From the NCBI RefSeq assembly GCF_001411555.2, contig NC_049907.1, positions 5,402,243-5,466,242 on the forward strand: a stretch of DNA of 64,000 nucleotides. The letters are read 5' to 3'. Positions 1-10,265 of this stretch are shown here, in pieces (within the stretch, counting starts at the first letter, position 1; each line of letters begins with the position of its first letter). The position numbers were made by a program, and so were the translations under genes. This stretch comes from Juglans regia. Its lineage: Eukaryota > Streptophyta > Magnoliopsida > Fagales > Juglandaceae. Below the pieces are notes generated by a model. That model ran no database searches, was not told where the DNA came from, and worked only from the letters and a program-made list of their open reading frames with translations.

Positions 1-1303
1 CCATCCACTCTCTTCTGTGGTTGCTTTTTCTACATAAAGCTGTCTTGTTCAATTTAGTACGGACCAGAATGAATTGATTAATTTTCAACCATGCAGATGG
101 CCTTTTTTAAATGGGGCATGCTGTCTATGTAGGTAGATATAATGATAAGTTGCTTGGGTGGAGTGCATTCGGAATTATTACTTGTTGACTGAGATGCTTA
201 GGTATTCCAACTCCTACCATAGCTACAATCCAGCCGTTGAAGCTCATTGAAGATGAGAAAGTACTCCAAAATGAAAGGCAACTGGATCCTTGCTATTAGA
301 ATATTCAAGAGTTAATATATATATATTATTTTCTAATTTCCTTTTATAAAAAACTGCCTTTGGGAAATTGATCAATTGTTTGAATCTGAGGTGTTCAATT
401 GATTTTTTTTTTTTAGGCCACGCAATCAAGCGCTAAAAAGATCACAAAATGCACGTAAAATAAGGGAAAAAAAACATTAAGCCAGTTTTGTTTTTCCCTA
501 AGCATAAAGAGGATTTGGCATTACTGAAGAAAAAAACATAAAAAAATTCTATGTCATTCTCGGTTCATAATTTCATGCGCCCGTTTGGGTAATGAAAAAT
601 CATAATTATCGTTATGTCAGCCAATCAGTCTGTTGGTCAGTTCATTATTTGTCTGGGTAATTCAAATTGCACTTTTCCTGCACAATAAAGTTAAATACAT
701 GTTAAAGAATTTTTAGAAGGAAAATTTGAACTTCTTTATTTCTTCATTAATGGGTTTTTTTTTATTGGTTTTTTTTTTTTTTTTTTTTTAAATTGGGTTT
801 TTCCGATTGTGTCAGTATAAATTTACATTTTTTTTTTCACTTTTCCAATGTATTTTTTTAATATTTTTAAATATTTAAAAAAAATTTAAAAGGTCACAAA
901 ACCATTAAAAAATATTTTTAATCACTGTGTAAAAAAAACACGTACTTGGGATCCCCAATCGAGACCCCTGTGGGTTTAGCGTTACTCAAGAAAAATAAAA
1001 ATAAAAAAAACTCCATGCATGTCTCAATTCGCGGGTTCATCAATCTGTCTGGGTAATGATGGATCAAATTATTACCCACAAATATTTATTAGAACTTACC
1101 TTTTCTCTCTATGAATCAAATTATTGATTGAAATTTATTTTTGCTTTATAAAAAAACATATTATTTCTTAATTTATTTTAGCAAATTTGATATGTTTCTT
1201 GAATTGCTTAACAATACCAACATTTCAAAGTGAACCAGGCTATCTTGTGTTTACAATAATTTGAACTGTAGAATTTTTTTTTTTTCTAATTAGCAATTTT
1301 TTG
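1..1303. other. AT-rich sequence without a recognisable gene
   Basis: No open frame here looks like a protein family I know. The stretch has several poly(T)/poly(A) runs (about 765-790 and 825-835). The short frame at 244-429 on the minus strand has no recognisable motif. Confidence 0.6.
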
Positions 1304-1441
1304 GCCGGAGTGTTCACTTGAAAGGATCAGCATGTGCTCTTTGTAGCTCTACATATTGCTGAGATGATTCTGCAAAAGCTTTCTGATATTTTCCTAAGTT
1401 CATTTATCAGGGAATGTGTCCTTTTTGCTATTGATGCATTG
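1304..1441 (+). pseudogene. Fragment resembling UPL3/UPL4-type HECT ubiquitin ligase (armadillo region)
   Basis: Reading from 1304 gives about 46 codons containing the peptides KDQHVLFVALHIAEMILQ and LSSFIRECVLFAIDAL. I associate this pattern with the armadillo-repeat part of plant UPL3/UPL4 E3 ligases, which feed ubiquitin to a C-terminal HECT domain. A single in-frame TGA at 1319-1321 occupies a place where an arginine codon would be one change away. The frame closes soon after 1441. No HECT domain or other exon is visible nearby, so this is an isolated exon piece. It lies about 460 bp before a Helitron-type 3' end, which suggests capture by that transposon. The family assignment is from memory of the motif pattern and would need a protein search. 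Confidence 0.5.
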
Positions 1442-1872
1442 TCTTTTAATTAACTATTACGTTTCCTTTCCTTTTATTTGTGTAATTTTTAATTACACTT
1501 GTATCAAAGATTGTTTGCCTCGATGGTGTTGGGTTGATCCAGTGTTGTTTAAAGCGCAAAACCCCAAGGACAAAGCAAAGCGAGTTTACAAATATTTGCT
1601 TAAAACGCAATTTGGAGTGATCTTAAAGCGCAGAAAAGAATAATTTTGTAAATTTTTAATGAAGAAAATAGAAGCTATCTATTCAAGACCAAGAAAATAA
1701 ATATTCTAGAGTGTTGATATTGAAAATCATTTGTCGTATGGTGCTACATGTTTTCATGTGTTATGCTTTGACCTTACTTCAACGCAAAAATATGTGTTAT
1801 GCTTTGAACTCGATTTAATAGTTTGAAATGATTTTTTTATTTATTATAAACATTGTCTCACCTAGCTAGGCA

Positions 1873-1900
1873 AACGTGCTTTGCACGTTACCCTGACCTA

Positions 1901-1901
<1 letters not shown>
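1873..1901 (+). mobile_element. Helitron-type 3' terminus (hairpin + CTAG)
   Basis: A 7-bp stem (AACGTGC / GCACGTT, loop TTT, 1873-1889) is followed after 8 nt by CTAG at 1898-1901, and the next base is T in a (TA)n tract. Hairpin, short spacer, CTRR and insertion before T is the standard 3' end of plant Helitrons, rolling-circle transposons that often carry gene fragments. The 5' end (TC...) could not be located, so the element's extent is unknown. It presumably extends leftward and may include the UPL-like piece at 1304-1441. A second terminus with the same geometry is at 10236-10264. Confidence 0.7.

Positions 1902-1943
<42 letters not shown>
1902..1943. repeat. (TA)n microsatellite
   Basis: About 20 uninterrupted TA units directly follow the Helitron-type end. 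TA tracts are favoured Helitron insertion sites. Confidence 0.9.
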
Positions 1944-1946
<3 letters not shown>

Positions 1947-2886
1947 ATGCTATCTAACGGAAAATTTTGTTTTAACGATTTTTTTTTCCGTTATATAGTT
2001 AACTTCAAAGATAATGCCGTTTGAGATTTATATTAATGATCTATAGAGCTCATAAATTATCGTCGCCTTTACTTTAAATCACAGTGATCCACTCAAGATC
2101 TTTCCTCTTCTTTTTTCTTTTGTGCAAATATCAATGTCGCTCTCTCCGTCTATGAGGCTCTGATGTAGTTGTCTCTTTCCTCTTCTTATAATTCTTTTTT
2201 CTAAGTAGATATAGCATGTTAAAATTCTATTTTAAAAAACTTTCACCGTTTTTTACTTTGTTATGGAATTTTAGTATTGAAATTTGTATTATTAATTTAA
2301 GCTTTCATTAAATTTTAAATTTAAGCATCATTTCTCTGCTTAAAATTTTTAGATATTTGAGAATCTCTTTATGATTAAGAAAATATTTTTTAATGATATG
2401 TTAAATTTATTTTATTTTTTAAAAATATTTAAAAGGGTTAAAAAAATCTACTTATTTAGTGACCCCGCACCCATTGTTGGAAATCTTTTCCTCCGATATT
2501 CATTTTATAAACAATTACTTTTCACCAGATATGAGTTGATGAACGATTTGCAATCAATGGCGATATTATTTTATTAATAATAAATTAAAATATTTACACA
2601 AACATTTCTTCTAAAAATTAATTATAATTTGACGTAAAAAGTACAATTTTAGATAGAGGTAAAGATAAATATGATTGACTTGGCTCAAATATTTTATTAC
2701 ATGTCATGTGTTGGTTGTAATAAGGGACTGGATATAAATACAATGAAAACTTCATTTATATATATTGTAAAAGTCAAGGGGTATGCAAACCACAATAAGT
2801 ATCTTACAATTTTAATTTATAATTGATATCTAATTTAATTTAGAATTTAACACCATTCAAATTGAAAATAATATATTCAATGCACT
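1944..2886. other. AT-rich sequence, no gene seen
   Basis: The only frame of note (2371-2577, +) is AT-biased low-complexity sequence without a family motif. If the second Helitron-type end (10264) belongs to an element that begins here, its 5' end should be in this stretch, but I could not identify it. Confidence 0.5.
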
Positions 2887-3226
2887 AAAAGTGCTAGGGC
2901 ATATGTTGAACTGTATGATAATACTAAAAAAATAGCTACTACTATGTTTAGTGAAGTAGCAGAAGAGGGATTTGATTGTTCAAGAGTTGAGTTGATGGAA
3001 AATGCTGGAGAGGTATCTTTTAAAATTTTTATAATTCAAAAATTGAGTTTGGTTATAATGAGTTAATTAAAAAATAATTTAGATTTTATTAATTATGTAA
3101 AGCTATTCAAAATTTATTTTGTAGAAACATCGACCATATATTAAAAGCGTTGTGAAGAAATTATCAAAAAATTTGAAAGATTCAAATTTATGTAAATCTA
3201 GAGAAACTGAAGGAGAAAAAATATAA
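2887..3226 (+). pseudogene. Two-exon gene fragment, unidentified
   Basis: A frame running to 3012 reads ...ARAYVELYDNTKKI... and ...VAEEGFDCSRVELMENAG... and ends at a GT donor (GAG^GTATCT). After 112 bp an AG acceptor (TTTTGTAG) at 3121-3124 opens a second piece from 3125 in phase 0 (KHRPYIKSVVKKLSKNL...), which stops at 3226. Intron phase, splice signals and non-repetitive composition argue that this was an exon pair of a host gene. I do not recognise the protein. The start is missing and nothing continues upstream or downstream. It lies left of the hAT element, and a Helitron 3' end lies right of it at 10264. Capture by that Helitron is a reasonable inference. Confidence 0.5.
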
Positions 3227-3915
3227 GTCTTTTAATGTCCTCTCTATTGAGGCAATGGAAGATAAGAAAAATGCTGGATTGTCATCTTATAAGCAAAATT
3301 ATATCAAACAACTTTCATAAAATTATGGGCGATGTTTAGGGATGCAACCCGATGCACTCCAACCGGGTCTGGGCCCGGTCCGACCCGACCCGATACTGTT
3401 TACGCACCAACCCGGTCCGACCCGGTACGCACAGTACCGGGTCGGGTCGGGTCTTTGGTTTTTTTTTAAAGGTTAGTGACCTGTGTTAAGTTACAACTTA
3501 ATGAAATGAATATAGCATGCAAAATTAGTTCACTAAGATCTCAAAAGACATAAAAAAAGTATTGACATAAACCAATGAAAAAAAAAAAAACCAAAAGAAG
3601 AAGAATATTAATTCTTCCAAAAAATAAACCAAAAGAACTAGAACTAATAAAAAGAAGGAGCCATCTATTACAAAGCCATCTATTACAAAAACTATCTAAA
3701 TCAGAACTAATAAAAAAAATGTACATAAGCCATCTATCATTCTCAGCATGCAGATATTGAGATATTAGGATCTTTACCACCCAATGAAGCTAATGATACT
3801 GACCATACAAAACCAACTCCAGCATAAATAAATGTGGTACATATCTGCTTTGACCATAACAAACCATACCCAACATAAATAAATGTTGTACAACCATACA
3901 AAACCACAGGACTCT

Positions 3916-6900
3916 GGTATGGAGGATGCTAGCTTCATTCAAACCTGCTAAAGGTATACGTTGGTGTGTGGCAGGTGATTTCAATGAAATAACCACAAAT
4001 GATGAGAAAGTAGGGGGTAGACAGAGGAGTGAAAATCAAATGGCAGTCTTTAGAGATGTTCTGGAAGAAAGTGAGTTGTATGACCTGGGATGGTGTGGGG
4101 ATAAGTATACTTGGAGCAATAGGCATGCTGATGATACCTTTACCAAGGAACGCTTGGATAGAGTTGTGGTTAATTCTAATTGGTTGGATCTCTATTCTAA
4201 TAATAAGGTAGAGGTCATGCCTGCAAGGTGCTCTGACCATAAACCTTTGTTGCTAGTTTTTGATAGCTTAAGGGGAGCTGGGGAAAAAAAGAAAAGATGG
4301 TTCAAATATGAAGCTGCTTGGGCGTTGGAAGAGGAATGTAGTAAAGTGATTGAAGCTGAATGGAGACAAGACAGTCATGAAGGTTCCTCATCTTCTGTGA
4401 TACAGAATCTGCTTACTAACTGTAGTTCAGCTTTGAGCAGGTGGAGTTACAAGATTGATGCAAATAGAAGCAGGGAACTAAAGAGCAAGACTGAGTTATT
4501 GAAAAGATTGCAAGCTGAGGAGGATAGAGAGAATATCACAGAAATTAAAAGAGTTCAGGAAGAGGTGGGTACCTTACTAGATCAAGAAGATATTAAGTGG
4601 AAACAAAGGGCTAAAAAGAATTGGTATAAGCTGGGAGATAGGAATACCAAATTCTTCCATGCATGTGCTAATCAAAGAAGGAAAAAGAACATGATTTTAC
4701 AGATCAAAGACACTCATAACAGGCTCTTTAATGAACCTGCAACTGTGGAAATGGCTTTCCATAGTTATTTCAAGAGCCTTTTTACAACATCCAACCCATC
4801 TGAGGAAGACATAGAGGTCTGTGTTCAGAACTTGTCAGCAAAAGTCACAGAGGAAATGAATGAGCATCTGTCCAGACCTTATACCAGAATTGAAGTAGAA
4901 GAGGCATTAAAAATGATGGGGCCTCTTAAGTCTCCTGGCCCTGATGGCTATGGTGCGTGCTTCTTCCAACAACATTGGAGTATTGTGGGTGATAAGGTGG
5001 TGGCAACAGTTTTGGAGTCTTTAAATGGTGGTAATATCTCTCAGTCCTTAAACTATACCTATATTGCATTAATTCCTAAGACTAATAGGCTTGTGCTGGT
5101 TAGTGAATTTAGACCAATAAGTCTATGTAATGTGGTGTACAAGCTTTGTTCTAAGGTTATTGCAAATAGGTTGAAATCTGTTCTGTCTGTTATAATATCT
5201 CCTAACCAAAGTGCTTTCCTTTCGGGAAGACTCATTTCTGATAATGTAATGTTAGCCTATGAAGTGTTACATACAATGAAAACAAGGCTGAAAGGCAAGC
5301 AAGGGAGCATGGCACTGAAGATGGACATGTCGAAGGCTTATGATAGGATTGAATGGAAGTTCCTAGAAGCTGTCTTGAGGAGACTAGGCTTTAATCAGCA
5401 ATGGATTAAGCTTGTGATGAGTTGTGTGAGCTCAGTGAACTACTCTGTGCTAGTGAATGGGAAACCAGGGAGGAAGGTGATACCATCAAGGGGTTTAAGG
5501 CAGGGAGACCCAATTTCTCCCTACCTCTTCATTCTTTGTGCTGAATGTCTCAGCTCTCTTTTGAATTCTGCTGATCAGAGGGGTATTATCAAAGGGGTGG
5601 CAGTTGCTCGAGGTGGATTGAGAGTCAATCATCTGCTATTTGCAGATGATTGTGTTTTGTTTGGAAGAGCTAATGAGGAGGAGTGGAAACAATGGTGCAG
5701 TATTCTAAAAATGTATGAGGCTGCTTCAGGCCAGTTTCTGAACAAGGAAAAATCATCCTTATTTTTTAGTACAAACACCTCTGCAACAGAAAGAAGAAAG
5801 ATAAGTATTGTAGCAGGTGGGGTGGTTTGTGGATCGTATGAAAAATACTTGGGCTTACCTACTATGGTGGGCAAGTCTAAATATAATACTTTCAGAGGTG
5901 TTAAGGAGAAGGTGTGGAAGAAAATTGATAGCTGGAAAAACAGTTTTCTGTCTCAAGCTGGAAAAGAGGTTCTTATCAAAGCTGTGTTGCAAGCTATTCC
6001 CTCTTACACTTTGGGGGTTTTTAAACTGCCTGTTTCTTTGTGTAAGGAACTTAATTCCTTGTATGCTAGCTTCTGGTGGGGTCACAAAGGAAATGGAAAG
6101 AAATTGCATTGGTGGAATTGGGAAAGAATGGGGAGGCAGAAAGGTGAAGGGGGTATGGGATTTCGAGATATTGAAACTTTTAATGCTGCTATGCTTGCTA
6201 AACAAGGCTGGCGCCTCTTGACTAATCCTTTGTCTCTGGTTGCCAGAATTTATAAAGAGAAGTATTACAGAAATACAGAATTCTTAAGTGCTAAAATTGG
6301 GATCAATCCTTCATTTATTTGGAGAAGTGTTTTATCAGCAAGGTCTCTTCTGAAGGAGGGGTTACAGTGGAGAGTTGGTAATGGGAGCAAAGTTAAAATT
6401 TGGGGAGAGAAATGGCTACCAACTCCTGTGACTAAATGTATACAATCCCCAATAACGAGTCAATGGAAGGAAGAGAAGGTGAGCAAACTGATTGATCCAA
6501 TTACCAAGACATGGAAGGAAGGGCTTATCAGAAACTTATTTTCATATGAGGAGGCCTCTGTCATTCTCAAGATACCTTTGAGTAGGCTGGGCAGTGGTGA
6601 TAAACAGTTTTGGGGTTGTACTAAGGAGGGAATCTTCACAGTGAGGAGTGCATATCATCTTGGCATGGAGAAAAAAAGAAGAACTCGAGGAGAGACATCA
6701 ATGGTTGAAGGAAGTGCTGCTGTATGGAAACAAATGTGGAAATTGGAAGTGCCTGCAGTTGTTAAAATATTTCTCTGGAAAGCCTTGAATAATATTCTTC
6801 CTACTAATAGTAACCTTTTTAAGAAAAAAATAGGTGATTGTCCTTTATGCCCAATTTGTGGTTCAGATGAGGAATCTGTTTTTCATATATTATGGAGTTG

Positions 6901-7752
6901 TCCTTCAGCTGCTGATGTATGGGCAGAAAGTAATAGCCCTGTGAAGAAATGGGCAAATGAGGGAGTTGATTTCATGTCCCTTTGGATTAAAATGATTAAT
7001 GCTCTAAAAAAGGAAGATATTGAGTGGATGGCAGTGGTTATGCGAAGGATATGGCTAAGAAGGAATAGGCTTATCTTTGAGAACAAATTTTACAGTCCTA
7101 AACAAGTCATCTTGATGGCTGGGGAGGGTCTGGAGGATTACAAAACAGCAAAGATGAGTACATTTGTATGTCAAGATGGTGGTGGATCACATGGAGCACA
7201 GAAGAGATGGGAAAAACCTGGTACTAATGTGATTAAGGCTAATTGGGATGCAGCATTGGACTTAGAAAACCAGAGAATGGGAATGGGAATTGTGTTTAGA
7301 GATGAAGAAGGAGAGGTTCTGGCGTCTGTGTGTGATGTAAAACAGAATGTGTATGATCCTGCTCTAGCTGAGAGTTTGGCTTTATGGAGGGCAATAGAGA
7401 TAAGCTCTGAACTGTCCTTTTCCTTCTCTGAACTTATGTTTGAAGGTGATGCAGCTAATATTATTCAAAGGATTAACAAAGCAGATGAAGACCAGTCATG
7501 GATGGGGCACATCATCAATGATATAAAGCACGTTCTTCAACAAAAGGAGGGGTGGTCTGTATGCTATACTCCTAGAGAAGGGAATTCTGTTGCTCACTTA
7601 TTGGCAAAACATGCATTACTATGTGGGGAAGAAAGGGTTTGGATCGAAGGGGGTCCCTTTGTAATATGCAATGAATTAGTAAAGGATAAGATGTATTACT
7701 CTGAACTTGAGGAAGATATATAAAATATGATCGCATTTCAAAAAAAAAAAAA
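3916..7752 (+). mobile_element. 5'-truncated L1-type LINE retrotransposon
   Basis: The insertion is bounded by a perfect 15-bp target-site duplication, AAACCACAGGACTCT, at 3901-3915 and 7753-7767. It ends in a poly(A) run from about 7739. The bottom-strand nick implied by the duplication is TTTT/G-like, as expected for the L1 endonuclease. ORF1 and the first part of the endonuclease are missing, which is the usual 5' truncation caused by incomplete target-primed reverse transcription. The remaining ORF is fully open and the duplication is unmutated, so the insertion is young. It lies inside the hAT-like element at 3337-10057. Confidence 0.95.
3926..7723 (+). CDS. LINE ORF2 (partial): endonuclease C-part, reverse transcriptase, zf-RVT, RNase H
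   Basis: This 1265-residue polyprotein copies LINE RNA into the genome by target-primed reverse transcription. The start lacks the N-terminal half of the APE-type endonuclease, and the frame is still open to the insertion edge at 3916, so the ATG at 3926 is only the first Met left. Endonuclease motifs remain: GDFNEI near residue 17 and SDHKP near 103. The reverse transcriptase follows, with KMDMSKAYDRIEW, GLRQGDPISPYLF and the catalytic FADD at 572-575. Near residues 945-1010 is the zf-RVT region (FLWKALNNILP, CPLCPICG). From about 1104 to 1230 is the RNase H-like RVT_3 domain (NWDAAL, AESLALWRA, EGD, NSVAHLLAKHAL). No internal stop or frameshift is present. The copy cannot be autonomous because half the endonuclease and ORF1 are absent. 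Confidence 0.95.
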   Translation: MLASFKPAKGIRWCVAGDFNEITTNDEKVGGRQRSENQMAVFRDVLEESELYDLGWCGDKYTWSNRHADDTFTKERLDRVVVNSNWLDLYSNNKVEVMPARCSDHKPLLLVFDSLRGAGEKKKRWFKYEAAWALEEECSKVIEAEWRQDSHEGSSSSVIQNLLTNCSSALSRWSYKIDANRSRELKSKTELLKRLQAEEDRENITEIKRVQEEVGTLLDQEDIKWKQRAKKNWYKLGDRNTKFFHACANQRRKKNMILQIKDTHNRLFNEPATVEMAFHSYFKSLFTTSNPSEEDIEVCVQNLSAKVTEEMNEHLSRPYTRIEVEEALKMMGPLKSPGPDGYGACFFQQHWSIVGDKVVATVLESLNGGNISQSLNYTYIALIPKTNRLVLVSEFRPISLCNVVYKLCSKVIANRLKSVLSVIISPNQSAFLSGRLISDNVMLAYEVLHTMKTRLKGKQGSMALKMDMSKAYDRIEWKFLEAVLRRLGFNQQWIKLVMSCVSSVNYSVLVNGKPGRKVIPSRGLRQGDPISPYLFILCAECLSSLLNSADQRGIIKGVAVARGGLRVNHLLFADDCVLFGRANEEEWKQWCSILKMYEAASGQFLNKEKSSLFFSTNTSATERRKISIVAGGVVCGSYEKYLGLPTMVGKSKYNTFRGVKEKVWKKIDSWKNSFLSQAGKEVLIKAVLQAIPSYTLGVFKLPVSLCKELNSLYASFWWGHKGNGKKLHWWNWERMGRQKGEGGMGFRDIETFNAAMLAKQGWRLLTNPLSLVARIYKEKYYRNTEFLSAKIGINPSFIWRSVLSARSLLKEGLQWRVGNGSKVKIWGEKWLPTPVTKCIQSPITSQWKEEKVSKLIDPITKTWKEGLIRNLFSYEEASVILKIPLSRLGSGDKQFWGCTKEGIFTVRSAYHLGMEKKRRTRGETSMVEGSAAVWKQMWKLEVPAVVKIFLWKALNNILPTNSNLFKKKIGDCPLCPICGSDEESVFHILWSCPSAADVWAESNSPVKKWANEGVDFMSLWIKMINALKKEDIEWMAVVMRRIWLRRNRLIFENKFYSPKQVILMAGEGLEDYKTAKMSTFVCQDGGGSHGAQKRWEKPGTNVIKANWDAALDLENQRMGMGIVFRDEEGEVLASVCDVKQNVYDPALAESLALWRAIEISSELSFSFSELMFEGDAANIIQRINKADEDQSWMGHIINDIKHVLQQKEGWSVCYTPREGNSVAHLLAKHALLCGEERVWIEGGPFVICNELVKDKMYYSELEEDI

Positions 7753-7767
7753 AAACCACAGGACTCT

Positions 7768-9749
7768 TTACATAAATAATAACAAGTCACAAATTTTACA
7801 ATTAAACATAAATTGCAGTTTTCTGGTTTAGAAACTTCTTTTAGCAAGTAATGATTGTGATGTTAGGCAGCATCATGAGGAGGTACAGTCCACCATACTA
7901 TAGCTATATAGCTATCTTCACCTTGACACTCAACAGTTAAAGACATATTTAATTCTAATTTAACCAATCAAAGTTACTTGCTTAAGCATTTAAATATATT
8001 ATTTCGTATACATCAGCAAAGATTTCAAAACGATAGATCCATATCTGGATTTGATAATGAAGTTTTGGTCACACAGAGTTAGAATTTTATCTTCCTCTCT
8101 TTTTATTTATTTTTTAATCATTTTATCATCTTTATCATCATAATCTTTTGTCGCTTACTCCTCAACTGCTGTCATTATTCAGCAAAGAGTTAGAATAATG
8201 TTGCATACTACATGACTCCGATCTCACTTTCAAGATGATTGAGCAATTACAAATATCACCACCCCTAATGCAAGGTGATTGACCATATTACAACTATAAG
8301 CCAAAAGTCTGCAGATCCATAGCCAGGAAAAGCAGAGACATCCAAGCAAAATTTAAACCAAACAGAAAGGAAAAACAGCATAGTAAACGCCGAATACAAC
8401 AAAGAAAAAGAGAGAGGGGAGGAGGAGGAGAACAGCAGGAAATATTACTTGTTTTAAAGCAGCAGCATGAACAGTGGAAAAAAATTGTTTAAAAAAAGAA
8501 CTTATCTATTTTAGCTTACACTAAACCAGAAGAAAAAACATGATACTTCTCTTCGCTGCGAACTAAAGTGGAAAGCCATTATTTTATAGACTTAGTATAT
8601 ACTTCTCTGGAAACAAACAGACAATTAGAACCAAAAAATGGTGGTTATGGTCATACTTGATTCTCGAATTGAAATTAGAAGTTAGGGTTCAACTTAGTTT
8701 TCAATCACTAAGAATACCAACCAATGAGTGAAAGTATCTATGGTGCCTAGATCTTCTATAGTTTGAGTCAAATAAACTTCTTTAAGGTCATGCATCTAAA
8801 CATCTACACTAGTCTGCATGTATTTACATGAAGAATGTTTTAGGTTTTTCCATTAAGAATTTTCAAATAAGGCCTATTGCTTGTTTTTCATTAATGTAAA
8901 GTAAACAAATAGTTATCTTGAGAAATCTAGATGAGAAATATTGTTATAAAAAAATTAATCAAAACACATTTTTATGTTATTTGATGTGGCAGACTCTCAC
9001 ATATGTGGTGTGTTTGATGTGTTGATAAACAAGTTTACAAATATATTTTTTCTATTATACCTATGATTTATTAGGTTTAGACTAGAGTTCTATATGCAAT
9101 TATCTATCCCCTTTGATGAAATAAGTATTGGATTATATATTTAAATTTCATTTAATAGATATTTATTAGAGACGAAAATTCATTACTTTTAGACAAAATA
9201 AAGGAAGTCCAAACGAGTAATCTATTTAGGAAACACAAATCTGATATCAGGAAGACAAACATTATAGGTAACAATTGCTTGAACAATAATATGGGATGTA
9301 AGTTGTGCTCCTAAACTCGAATTGCACATTGCCAAAGCAAGCATTCATACTATATTAATCAGCATTCAAAATTTGTAATTTCTCAAGGAGATGACCTCGT
9401 ATTTATCTGTTGGGCAGTTTTGAACTTCCCACGTTCACCACAAACTCAACCTCAGAACACAAAGTCATACTACCTTAGGCCAAAGAAATCATGTTTATTC
9501 GACAGTTTCAAGGAAGACATCCCAGAGAAACAAGCTTGGAGTTGGGAACAAGCTTCAAGCATAATTAATCTGTATTCAGCGATTTTTTTAGGGATTTTAT
9601 TGTCAACAGAAATTACCGTATATTAGAGCAAATCCATAAAAGAAATTATGGATAAACAAAGACAATCACCGCATAAAGAAAACTAAGGTTTCCGACGACC
9701 AAACAGAGAACACACAGAGCACCAAACAAAGTTCCAAAACTTAAATCTT

Positions 9750-9752
<3 letters not shown>
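7768..9752. other. Interior of the hAT-like element, no gene seen
   Basis: AT-rich sequence to the right of the LINE. The short frame at 9420-9626 has no family motif. No transposase segment is seen on either strand. Confidence 0.5.

Positions 9753-9790
<38 letters not shown>
9753..9790. repeat. (GA)n microsatellite
   Basis: A run of about 19 GA units inside the right part of the hAT-like element. The SLSLSL frames read from the other strand are artefacts of this repeat. Confidence 0.9.
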
Positions 9791-9795
<5 letters not shown>

Positions 9796-10235
9796 CCTCT
9801 GCGATGACCGCTGCGACCAGCGACGGCGAAAGGAGACGGAGAACAACGACAGTGAATAGGGTTTCCGCAGTGGAGAGGAGTGTCTTCGTCTTCAAGTGAT
9901 TTCGTCTTCAGATGCAGAGTCGGTTTGGACGGTTTGGACGGGTTATTTTTACTCAAACCCGCATCATTCATATGACCCGATGAACCCGTCTCTCACGGGT
10001 TGGAGAAGTCGGTTCTGCCGGACGGGTTGGGCTTAGGCCCAATTATGCACAGCCCTAGCGATGTTTATTTATAAGACCATGCTATAGCTTCTATTAATGC
10101 TCTTGTTTTATAATATATTACAGCGTGTAAATATTTATAAATTACAAAAATATTACATTGTTATTTAATTAAACTAAAAATATTAAGTCCTTATTAATAA
10201 AAAATTAGTTCTTAACAAAAAATATAAACTAAGAA

Positions 10236-10264
10236 AATGTGCATTGCACGTTACTTTCACCTAA
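10236..10264 (+). mobile_element. Second Helitron-type 3' terminus (hairpin + CTAA)
   Basis: The stem AATGTGC / GCACGTT (one G-T wobble, loop ATT) at 10236-10252 is followed after 8 nt by CTAA at 10261-10264, then T of a TATATA tract. Stem length, loop length and spacer are identical to the terminus at 1873-1901, and the second half of the stem is the same sequence. The two therefore belong to one Helitron family. The sequence between the hAT right duplication (10065) and this end would be Helitron DNA split by the hAT insertion. Confidence 0.65.
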
Positions 10265-10265
10265 T

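Larger units (their letters stand above)
3337..10057. mobile_element. hAT-like element interrupted by a LINE
   Basis: The left end reads TAGGGATGCAACCC and the right end, reversed, reads TAGGGCTGTGCA, giving a short imperfect terminal inverted repeat of the TAGGGNTG type. The ends are flanked by a perfect 8-bp duplication, GCGATGTT, at 3329-3336 and 10058-10065, the hallmark of hAT transposition. Both subterminal regions carry GC-rich runs built on GGGTC/GACCC and GACGGG. Removing the nested LINE and one copy of its target duplication leaves about 2.87 kb. No transposase frame with the hAT dimerisation motif is visible, so it is probably non-autonomous and was mobilised in trans. The interior near 9.75-9.9 kb (GA tract plus a GC-rich leader) resembles a captured 5' UTR, which is only a guess. 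Confidence 0.75.

Noticed and set aside
5629..6221. Other-frame and antisense ORFs over the LINE
   Set aside because: They are shadows of the intact LINE ORF.
9683..9971. Frames rich in Ser-Leu repeats on the minus strand
   Set aside because: They are read through a (GA)n microsatellite and have no other motif.
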